Source of the DNA: Paenibacillus lupini | GTDB taxonomy: Bacteria > Bacillota > Bacilli > Paenibacillales > Paenibacillaceae | Direction: 5' to 3' | Length of the DNA: 64,000 nucleotides | Assembly: GCF_011761355.1 (NCBI RefSeq) | Contig: NZ_JAASRW010000004.1 | Span: 609,866-673,865, forward strand | Shown: piece by piece, positions 44,129 to 51,178 of the stretch | How the letters are laid out: each line of letters begins with the position of its first letter | Position numbering within the stretch: position 1 is the stretch's first letter | Notes under the pieces: generated by a model | Told to the model about the DNA's origin: nothing | What the model saw: the letters and a program-made list of their open reading frames with translations, nothing else | Databases searched by the model: none | Program-made: the position numbers and the translations under genes

Positions 44129-45097
44129 GTGAAACTGTTAATTACAGGAGGGGCGGGATTTATCGGGAGCAACTTCGTTCACTATATGTTAAACCATTAT
44201 CCCGATTATCAATTAATTAATGTAGATGCTCTAACGTATGCAGGCAATTTGGAAAATCTTAAGTCTATTGAGGATCATCCCAATTATACGTTTGTTAAAG
44301 CGGATATTGCTGATCAAGCGATGCTTACTCCATGGTTTGAGAATGGAATAGATGCGGTCATCAACTTTGCGGCGGAGTCTCATGTAGATCGAAGCATCCT
44401 GCAGCCGGGGGTGTTTGTTCGTACGAATGTGCTGGGAACACAGGTGCTGCTTGAGTTGTCCAAAACGTATAAAGTGTCAAAATATGTACAGGTATCAACG
44501 GATGAAGTATACGGTACGTTAGGTTCAGAAGGGTTGTTTACTGAAACAACTCCGCTTGCGCCCAATAGTCCGTATTCAGCCAGCAAAGCCGGTTCAGATC
44601 TGCTTGTTCGTGCTTATCATGAGACCTTTGGTCTGCCGGCCCTTATTACACGCTGCTCGAATAATTATGGTCCTTATCAATTCCCGGAGAAGCTTATACC
44701 GCTCATGATTCGTAATGCTCTGCAGGATAAGCCGCTGCCGGTATATGGCGATGGTCTCCAAGTGAGAGATTGGCTCTATGTGGAGGATCACTGTCATGCT
44801 ATCGATCTGGTGCTCCATCAAGGAACAATCGGCGAAGTGTATAATGTTGGCGGAAGCAATGAACGGACAAATCTTCATGTGGTACAGACCATATTGAAAG
44901 AGCTGGGCAAGCCGGAATCGCTCATTCGCCATGTAGAGGACCGTCTAGGTCATGATCGCAGGTATGCGATTGATGCCAGCAAAATCCGTAATGAGCTTGG
45001 CTGGGAACCAAAGCGTTCCTATGAGGATGGGATTAAGACAACGATTGAATGGTATCTGCAGAATGAAGATTGGCTGAAAAAGCTGGAGTCGAGATGA
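44129..45097 (+). CDS. rfbB: dTDP-glucose 4,6-dehydratase
   Basis: 322 residues from a GTG behind GAGGGG. Extended SDR enzyme with T-G-G-A-G-F-I-G (NAD site, residues 6-13), A-E-S-H-V-D-R-S and the catalytic Y-x3-K in S-P-Y-S-A-S-K-A. It converts dTDP-glucose to dTDP-4-keto-6-deoxyglucose. It lies 9 bp behind rfbC and overlaps rfbD by 4 bp (ATGA). Confidence 0.95.
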   Translation: MKLLITGGAGFIGSNFVHYMLNHYPDYQLINVDALTYAGNLENLKSIEDHPNYTFVKADIADQAMLTPWFENGIDAVINFAAESHVDRSILQPGVFVRTNVLGTQVLLELSKTYKVSKYVQVSTDEVYGTLGSEGLFTETTPLAPNSPYSASKAGSDLLVRAYHETFGLPALITRCSNNYGPYQFPEKLIPLMIRNALQDKPLPVYGDGLQVRDWLYVEDHCHAIDLVLHQGTIGEVYNVGGSNERTNLHVVQTILKELGKPESLIRHVEDRLGHDRRYAIDASKIRNELGWEPKRSYEDGIKTTIEWYLQNEDWLKKLESR

Positions 45098-45966
45098 CCG
45101 GAGTAGATCAGAGGACGCTTAAGGTAGTCGTTACCGGAGCTAATGGACAACTGGGGCGTGAACTCGTCATGATGGACTCGAAAGGCAGGTTTGCTATTAC
45201 AGGCCTTGATCGTTCAGTCTTGGATATAACTAATTTGGAACAATGCCGGGAGGTATTGGCCCAGCTGCGTCCCGATGTGGTGATCCATTGTGCCGCCTAT
45301 ACGGCAGTGGACAAGGCAGAAGCCGAGCCTGATGAGGCTTTCCGAATCAATGCGGCAGGGACACGTAATATCGCTTTAGCCTCAAGAGAGATTGGCGCCA
45401 AGTTATGCGCAATAAGTACCGACTATGTATTCGACGGTACAGGGACAATCCCGTATAAGGAATATGATCGTACGAATCCATTAACGGTGTACGGACAATC
45501 CAAGCTAGCAGGGGAGCAGCTCGTACAGAGCCTGCATGATCGATATTTTATTGTAAGAACATCTTGGGTATATGGCGCGTACGGCAATAATTTCGTGAAG
45601 ACGATGTTGAAGCTAGCGTCTGAACGGGATCAGCTTAAGGTTGTTGCCGATCAATTTGGTTCGCCGACCTATACCTATGACCTGGCGTTATTTCTACTGG
45701 AGCTGGCAGCAACCGATTATTACGGCCTCTATCATGCTTCTAACAGCGGGATCTGTTCCTGGTATGAATTTGCTAAGGTTATCATGGAGGAGAGTGGGTG
45801 CGGTACACAGATTGAACCGTGTACAACGGCGGAATTTCCTCGTCCAGCGCCGCGCCCCTCTTATTCCGTTATGGATCATAGTGCAATTCGCAGCAATGGC
45901 TTGGAGCCACTTCGGCCATGGCGGGAAGCGCTGCGGCATTATCTATCGAATACGAAGAGGATTTAA
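45094..45966 (+). CDS. rfbD: dTDP-4-dehydrorhamnose reductase
   Basis: 290 residues from the ATG that overlaps the rfbB stop; GGAG lies 5 bp upstream. SDR fold: T-G-A-N-G-Q-L-G-R-E-L, C-A-A-Y-T-A-V-D-K-A-E, S-T-D-Y-V-F-D-G and Y-G-Q-S-K-L-A-G-E. It completes dTDP-L-rhamnose synthesis. The thymidylyltransferase RfbA that should feed this pathway is not in the cluster. Confidence 0.95.
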   Translation: MTGVDQRTLKVVVTGANGQLGRELVMMDSKGRFAITGLDRSVLDITNLEQCREVLAQLRPDVVIHCAAYTAVDKAEAEPDEAFRINAAGTRNIALASREIGAKLCAISTDYVFDGTGTIPYKEYDRTNPLTVYGQSKLAGEQLVQSLHDRYFIVRTSWVYGAYGNNFVKTMLKLASERDQLKVVADQFGSPTYTYDLALFLLELAATDYYGLYHASNSGICSWYEFAKVIMEESGCGTQIEPCTTAEFPRPAPRPSYSVMDHSAIRSNGLEPLRPWREALRHYLSNTKRI

Positions 45967-45967
45967 G

Positions 45968-46010
45968 CAGTCTATTCCGCCACATCGTGGCTGGAACAGG
46001 CTGTTTTTTA
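45968..46010 (+). terminator. Terminator of the rfb operon
   Basis: An outer CAGTCTATTCC/GGAACAGGCTG stem with an inner GCCAC/GTGGC stem is followed by six T residues, 2 bp after the rfbD stop codon. Confidence 0.8.
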
Positions 46011-46080
46011 TATCCAACCGTATACGTTGGAAGCTGCCCGACCAAACTAGTTGAATGGATTGGATTAATGGGGTGCAGGT

Positions 46081-47517
46081 ATGATCGGCTTTCTAATTGC
46101 AATTATTTTATTACTACTGATGTATAGTGCTCAGCCTGCTATCATTTTATTGCTTGAGAGGCGAGTAGCTGCTAAGGCTATAGCATGGATTTTCTTGTCA
46201 TTAGCTGTTCCATTTTTAGGCTTCTTTGGATACTGGATGATTGGGCGTTCGAAGCGGGTGAAAGCAGGCCAAGACATTTCAAGAGAATATGAACAAGCCG
46301 CTGAACGGCTGTCCAGCTCTGTTAGCAGCATAGGTGAGCTCGGTAATATCGGGATGCTGGAACAAGAGCAGTTACTCCGGCTGTTGAACGAATGCTCCGG
46401 GAGACCAATTACGTTAGGCAATCACGTGAAGGTACTGACAAACGGGAAGGAGACGTTTGCGGCTATTCTTTATGCAATTGAACAAGCCAGACATCATATC
46501 CACCTGGACTATTACACGATTCGTGATGATGGGATTGGGCAGCAATTTTTAACCCTGCTGACGGCAAAAGCAAAAGCAGGCATCGAGGTTCGTGTCCTTT
46601 ATGATGGGATTGGCAGTGTTCATTTGAGCAAGCGATATGTTAAGGAATTAAAGCAAGCAGGAGTAAAGGTCAGCTGCTTTCTGCCGGCAAGAGCCGCTTT
46701 GTTCAAGAGGCTGTTAAACAGCCGTAATCATAGTAAAATCGCCGTCATCGATGGGAGAGTCGGATTCGTAGGCGGAATCAATATTGGTGATGAGTATTTG
46801 GGTAAGGATGAAAGACTAGGCTTCTGGCGGGATACGCAGCTTCAGCTTGAAGGGGATTCGGTATATTTCCTGCAGGAGCTGTTTATGAAGGATTGGGAGC
46901 TTGCGGCGAAGGAACGTCTTCCTGTGCATGCAGAGTATATGCCGGAGCATGATCCGGATGATGTGGTGCAAGAACCGGTCCTTATTGTATCAAGCGGGCC
47001 AGATCGGAGTGGTGAGCCGATACTAGAGACAGCGTTCGCGGCTGTGAAAGCAGCAAAGTCGAGCGTCTATATATCGACGCCTTATTTTATTCCTGATGAA
47101 AGCTTGCTGGCCGCTCTTGGCAATGCAGCGAAAAGCGGAGTTGATGTCCGTCTCATTATACCTGGCATTGCGGATACACAGCTGGTGCTATGGGCAACCT
47201 TGTCGTTTATTGAGCGGATGCTTGAAGCGGGTGTACGGGTATATCGATACCAGAAAGGGTTTATTCATGCGAAGGTGATGATTGTGGATGACTTGCTGGC
47301 CGTAGTTGGGACAGCGAATATGGATATGAGGAGCTTCCACAGCAACTTTGAGCAAAATGCCGTCCTGTTCAATCAGCAGACAATTGATCAGCTTCGAGGG
47401 GATTATGAACAGGATCTGCTGGATAGTCTTGAGTTGGATTTGCCTAGCTTCAGTATGAGGTCGAATCGGCAAAAGGCAGCGGAAGCCGCTGCCCATTTAT
47501 TGTCACCGTTATTGTAA
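46081..47517 (+). CDS. cls: Cardiolipin synthase
   Basis: 478 residues. Two N-terminal membrane helices (about 1-55) precede two phospholipase-D type domains with HKD motifs H-S-K-I-A-V-I-D-G (about residue 219) and H-A-K-V-M-I-V-D-D (about residue 395). The enzyme joins two phosphatidylglycerol molecules to give cardiolipin and glycerol. Length and layout match bacterial ClsA types. Monocistronic, convergent with the DNA end-joining operon 7 bp away, and no terminator separates them clearly. Confidence 0.93.
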   Translation: MIGFLIAIILLLLMYSAQPAIILLLERRVAAKAIAWIFLSLAVPFLGFFGYWMIGRSKRVKAGQDISREYEQAAERLSSSVSSIGELGNIGMLEQEQLLRLLNECSGRPITLGNHVKVLTNGKETFAAILYAIEQARHHIHLDYYTIRDDGIGQQFLTLLTAKAKAGIEVRVLYDGIGSVHLSKRYVKELKQAGVKVSCFLPARAALFKRLLNSRNHSKIAVIDGRVGFVGGINIGDEYLGKDERLGFWRDTQLQLEGDSVYFLQELFMKDWELAAKERLPVHAEYMPEHDPDDVVQEPVLIVSSGPDRSGEPILETAFAAVKAAKSSVYISTPYFIPDESLLAALGNAAKSGVDVRLIIPGIADTQLVLWATLSFIERMLEAGVRVYRYQKGFIHAKVMIVDDLLAVVGTANMDMRSFHSNFEQNAVLFNQQTIDQLRGDYEQDLLDSLELDLPSFSMRSNRQKAAEAAAHLLSPLL

Positions 47518-47524
47518 GATGGTT

Positions 47525-48439
47525 TTATTTTGAACTGCCGATAAAGCTGAGCACATGCTCCAAATCCTGCGGCTGCGCAAGGTCGATCAGATCTCCATAA
47601 CGCTGCAGCCGATCTGCAATATTTAGGAGGTGAAAGTCAGCGGGTTTGATCCCTCCGGCATACACCTCTTCCCACTTAAGTGGAGTAGATACTGGAGCGC
47701 CAAAGCGGGCTCTTGGCGTATAAGCAGCTGATATCGTTTTTCCCCGGTAATGCTGCAGATAGTCCACATAAATAAGATCGCCGCGATTTTTGGTCAGTCT
47801 CTCTACAGTGAATAGCTGCGGATAGGCACGGGATAGATAGTCTCCGACAAATTGGCCAAGCTTTCTTAGCTCATCAAACGTATAACGTGGCTGCACGGGC
47901 ACAATAATCTGCACACCTGTTGCTCCGGAAGTTTTCGGAATGGACTGGATCTTCAGAGACTCCAGCATCTTTCCTACCAGAGCAGCCGCTTCAATAATTC
48001 TTGGCTCATCTTCCCGTGATGGATCTAGATCAAGAATCCATTCCGTCGGATAATCCGGCTCATTAATTCTGTCGAAAGACGCATGGAATTCAAGACAAGC
48101 CAGATTACCAAGCCACAGTAAAGTCGGCAGGCTGTCGAGATGAACGTAAGAGATACCCTCGCTGTCAGCAGTATGAACGAAATCCGGTTTAGGGACGGGA
48201 CAATTTTTCTGATAAAACGATTTGCCGGCATATCCATGCGGATAACGAATGGTCGTCAAATAGCGATCCTTGCAGTACTTCAGCAAAAAAGGCGAAAGCA
48301 TGGTGAGTTTTTCTAAATACATAAGCTTGGTAATTCCATGCTCCGGCCATAGTGGCTTCTCCGGATTTGTAACCGTAATTTCATATCCTTCGACCGTAAC
48401 AACTGCAGAGCGTTTCGATGAAGTTCGCGTCATATTCAT
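47525..48439 (-). CDS. LigD-type polymerase/primase domain protein
   Basis: 304 residues. It corresponds to the polymerase domain of bacterial LigD (archaeo-eukaryotic primase fold): the metal-binding L-D-L-D-P-S motif (about residues 129-134) and the S-G-A-T-G-V-Q-I-I-V-P block are visible. It fills gaps with ribo- or deoxynucleotides at broken DNA ends during non-homologous end joining. In Bacillus subtilis this domain is fused to the ligase; here it is a separate gene whose ATG overlaps the ligase stop (ATGA). Last gene of the ku-ligase-polymerase operon. Confidence 0.9.
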   Translation of the reverse strand: MNMTRTSSKRSAVVTVEGYEITVTNPEKPLWPEHGITKLMYLEKLTMLSPFLLKYCKDRYLTTIRYPHGYAGKSFYQKNCPVPKPDFVHTADSEGISYVHLDSLPTLLWLGNLACLEFHASFDRINEPDYPTEWILDLDPSREDEPRIIEAAALVGKMLESLKIQSIPKTSGATGVQIIVPVQPRYTFDELRKLGQFVGDYLSRAYPQLFTVERLTKNRGDLIYVDYLQHYRGKTISAAYTPRARFGAPVSTPLKWEEVYAGGIKPADFHLLNIADRLQRYGDLIDLAQPQDLEHVLSFIGSSK

Positions 48440-49377
48440 AGGCGGCCTCCTGCGCCAAAGGATACAAGCTTCGGATGCCGGAGCAATCCGGCCGATGTCA
48501 GCTCAAGCCCTGTTACCCGGCAGGGCATCGGTGAAGGCAGCCAAATGATGCTTTCGCCTTTTAGCTCGGAAGGCAGGGTGTCGAAGGGCATCGGCCATGA
48601 TGGCGCATCACTTCTCCTGAGCTGAAGCATTTCACCAAGCAGCTCTCGCATCGCATCATCAAGGCCAAGTGATACGCTCCCAATGAAGCGGCCCTGATCG
48701 GCCATGATTAAGCTAGCCGCACGGCCTTCACGGCGTTTGACACCTACGATGCCAACATCTAGCAGCAGTGCTCGCTTTTTTTTCAGCCAATCACGATGTG
48801 CTTTGCCTTCTTTATAAGGGCTGTCAAGTCTCTTGCTGACGATTCCTTCCCACTGATGTTCATCCACCCATTTCCACAGCGAATCTGCATCAGTATAGAG
48901 GTCAGCTGTAAGGAGCCGGTCAGAATGAACGGGCTTCAGCTTCGTTATCATTCTTTCGTGCCGCTGAGCGTAAGGGAGTAGACGGAGATCCTGTTCACCG
49001 TCCTGCAGCAGATCAAACAAGACATACAGAACCCTCCCCTTGCTTGTAGAAGGGGAAGGTTCACTGCCGAAGCTTCGTTCACGGGTGAGCACCATTTGGA
49101 AATTTGGGCGTTCGCCATCCCAATAGACGATTTCACCATCCAGCATACATGGACCAAGAAGCGAAGCTTGCTCTTGAAGTGTCCTGTGGATTTCAGGATA
49201 GACGTTGTTTTTGTTTAGCAGCCGGCGCGAGTACAAGTCTACGTGACCATCCTCACTTATGGTGGACACAATACGGACGCCATCCCATTTGATCTGATAA
49301 ATCCAGCCAGGTTCTTCAGGAATACGATCATCCGCAATCGGAATCATCGGCTCGGAAGGGAGCACGAATGCGGCCAT
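48436..49377 (-). CDS. ATP-dependent DNA ligase (LigD-type ligase domain)
   Basis: 313 residues. The adenylation motif I-K-W-D-G-V-R holds the nucleophilic Lys30. Later ligase motifs appear as L-D-G-E-I-V-Y-W, Y-V-L-F-D-L-L, W-E-G-I-V-S-K-R and the Lys pair in W-L-K-K-K-R. The C-terminal part (about 205-313) is the oligonucleotide-binding domain. It seals double-strand breaks held by Ku. Start and stop each overlap a neighbour (TAATG with ku, ATGA with the polymerase), which argues for tight co-translation. Confidence 0.92.
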   Translation of the reverse strand: MAAFVLPSEPMIPIADDRIPEEPGWIYQIKWDGVRIVSTISEDGHVDLYSRRLLNKNNVYPEIHRTLQEQASLLGPCMLDGEIVYWDGERPNFQMVLTRERSFGSEPSPSTSKGRVLYVLFDLLQDGEQDLRLLPYAQRHERMITKLKPVHSDRLLTADLYTDADSLWKWVDEHQWEGIVSKRLDSPYKEGKAHRDWLKKKRALLLDVGIVGVKRREGRAASLIMADQGRFIGSVSLGLDDAMRELLGEMLQLRRSDAPSWPMPFDTLPSELKGESIIWLPSPMPCRVTGLELTSAGLLRHPKLVSFGAGGRL

Positions 49378-50303
49378 TAAGAAACGGTCTCCGTTGCTTT
49401 AGGTTTCTTCGTTCTTGGCTTACGAGGCTTCACTACTGGTTGATCGGTGCTTGCGGCAGCGCCGCCGTCGGTTTGAGCACCACTGTTAGCTGCCGTTTGT
49501 CCTGCGCCGGTATCAAGACCAACTCCACCAGGCGGCATTTTTGCTGCCTCAAGACTTGCCTGCAGAGCTGCCATCAGATCAAGCACATTGGTTTGCTCTT
49601 GTTGAGGTGCGACGCGGATCTCTTGGCCGGCCACTTTATTGTTAATAGACTCAAGCATATTGATTCGGTAATCATCGGTATATTTGGACGGCTCGAATGG
49701 TGTCGACAGCTGCTCAATTAACAGCTTGGCCATCGTCAGCTCTTTTTCGTTTACATTAACGGATTCTGGAATGCCGGGTACATGGGAGATTGAGCGGATC
49801 TCATCCGGGAAAAAGATCGTCTCCATCGCCAGGCAATTATCGATGACACGGATAGCGGCTAGGCTGCTTTTGGAACGGATGGACACTTTGGCTACGCCAA
49901 TTTTGCCCGTATCGGACATGGCCTGCAGTAACAAACCGTAAGCATTGCCTCCTGCCTGATCGGGGGACAGATAATAAGTCTTTTGGAAGTAGATGGGATC
50001 AATCTCTTCGAGCGCTACAAAGTCCAAAATTTGAATCGTATGTGATTTCTCTCCCGCCAGCTGTTCGAGCTCTTCTTTATCAAACAGCACATAGCGGCCT
50101 TTCTCATACTCGTAGCCTTTAATAATGTCATTCCACTCTGCTTCTACATCGCAGCTTGGACAACGTCTTGTATAGGCGATGGGGCTGCCGCAAGGCTCGT
50201 GAATCATACGCAGTGATATATCCTTATCTTCTGTTGCCGAGAACATTTTGACAGGTACATGGACAAGCCCAAAGCTGATTGCACCTTTCCACACAGTATG
50301 CAT
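49377..50303 (-). CDS. ku: Ku, DNA end-binding protein
   Basis: 308 residues from the ATG at 50303, 7 bp behind TCAGGAGGAG. It opens M-H-T-V-W-K-G-A-I-S-F-G-L-V, the invariant start of bacterial Ku, and the core (to about residue 255) covers the ring-forming domain. A pair of Cys-x-x-Cys-like elements (E-P-C-G-S-P, R-R-C-P-S-C) is typical. The C-terminal tail is Pro/Lys/Ala-rich and could bind DNA. Ku encircles broken ends and recruits the ligase encoded next. The leader holds three tandem 67-bp hairpin repeats. An upstream in-frame ATG at 50369 lies within the repeats and has no ribosome binding site. Confidence 0.95.
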   Translation of the reverse strand: MHTVWKGAISFGLVHVPVKMFSATEDKDISLRMIHEPCGSPIAYTRRCPSCDVEAEWNDIIKGYEYEKGRYVLFDKEELEQLAGEKSHTIQILDFVALEEIDPIYFQKTYYLSPDQAGGNAYGLLLQAMSDTGKIGVAKVSIRSKSSLAAIRVIDNCLAMETIFFPDEIRSISHVPGIPESVNVNEKELTMAKLLIEQLSTPFEPSKYTDDYRINMLESINNKVAGQEIRVAPQQEQTNVLDLMAALQASLEAAKMPPGGVGLDTGAGQTAANSGAQTDGGAAASTDQPVVKPRKPRTKKPKATETVS

Positions 50304-50320
50304 CTGGTATCTCCTCCTGA

Positions 50321-50520
50321 AATGAATTATCACCCAAATGGCCACATACAGGCCATTGTGATGATTCATTGCTTCGAAAGCATAAGCTTAATGAATGATC
50401 ACCCAAATGGCCATTCGGGCCATTGTGATGATTCATTGCTTCGAAAGCATGCGCTTAATGAATAATCACCCAAATGGCCATTCGGGCTATTGTGATGATT
50501 CATTGCTTCGAAAGCATGCT
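50321..50520 (-). repeat. Three tandem hairpin repeats (about 67 bp each) in the ku leader
   Basis: Copies begin at 50321, 50390 and 50457. Each unit starts AATGAAT-N-ATCAC, then AAATGGCC, a 4-9 bp loop, GGCCATT and GTGAT-N-ATTCATT, so almost 50 bp fold back on themselves, followed by GCTTCGAAAGCAT. The copies near ku differ in the loop. They end one base beyond the ku ribosome binding site. The rest up to 50610 shows no other feature. Confidence 0.88.
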
Positions 50521-50621
50521 ATATATAAGCTTTATTGTTCCCGCAATGCATGAGAATCAAACAAAACGGGTATATTTTGCTTGAACCAATAATGCTTGCA
50601 GCAGGGAGGAGTGAACCGACT

Positions 50622-50807
50622 ATGATGGAAATTGATGATAACACTGAAAAAGCGCCGACTGACAAATGGGACGAAGGCCGCGACAATTACTTTATGGATA
50701 TTGACCGTATGGTAAATGAGGGCTTAGGCGGAGGCACTGTGTCCCCTCAAAACGGGTTAATCGATGAATCAACTACCGATTATATCGTTCCGGAGACAAA
50801 AGACTGA
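50622..50807 (+). CDS. Short acidic protein (61 residues)
   Basis: An ATG-ATG start lies about 10 bp behind AGGGAGGAG. The protein is acidic, with D-K-W-D-E-G-R-D-N-Y-F-M-D-I-D-R-M-V-N-E-G-L-G-G-G at its centre and no membrane segment. I do not recognise a family. It lies 34 bp before an H-type spore protein gene and could share its transcript, which hints at sporulation. Confidence 0.65.
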   Translation: MMEIDDNTEKAPTDKWDEGRDNYFMDIDRMVNEGLGGGTVSPQNGLIDESTTDYIVPETKD

Positions 50808-50841
50808 CCTGCAAAGGCAAGTTGAAGGAGGCAGCAATTTA

Positions 50842-51024
50842 ATGGACGTAAACCGCGCCAAGCAAATTTATAGCTCGGATTCTACGATAAAAGTTCATCT
50901 GGATGACGGCGATTCCGTATGGATCGAGAATGTAGATGAGGCTAAAGGGATGGCTACCGTGCAAGTTGGGGGCAATCCGGTTAACACGAAGACGGTATCT
51001 GTTGACCGGCTGCAGGAAAGATAA
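50842..51024 (+). CDS. sspH: H-type small acid-soluble spore protein
   Basis: 60 residues, beginning M-D-V-N-R-A-K-Q-I-Y and containing V-W-I-E-N-V-D-E, the hallmark of the SspH family. These minor spore proteins are made in the forespore. AAGGAGG lies 8 bp before the ATG. Terminator follows. No forespore-specific sigma-G promoter could be set with confidence. Confidence 0.85.
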   Translation: MDVNRAKQIYSSDSTIKVHLDDGDSVWIENVDEAKGMATVQVGGNPVNTKTVSVDRLQER

Positions 51025-51041
51025 ATATCGTGATATTCCAG

Positions 51042-51078
51042 AACCGAACGGCTTAATTTAAGCTGTTCGGTTTTTTTA
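51042..51078 (+). terminator. Rho-independent terminator
   Basis: AACCGAACGGCTT and AAGCTGTTCGGTT pair (one mismatch), followed by T residues. Confidence 0.88.
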
Positions 51079-51178
51079 TTTGGAAAAAAATGAAACTTTT
51101 CTACCATGTTCATCGTTTATTGTTAAGTGTATGATTTTGGAAGTTGTTCAAGATTTAGAGAGAAGGCGAGGAGAAGTA

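Noticed and set aside
50224..50465. Short open frames on both strands in the ku leader repeats
   Set aside because: They arise from the tandem hairpin repeats, repeat themselves with the unit and lack start signals.
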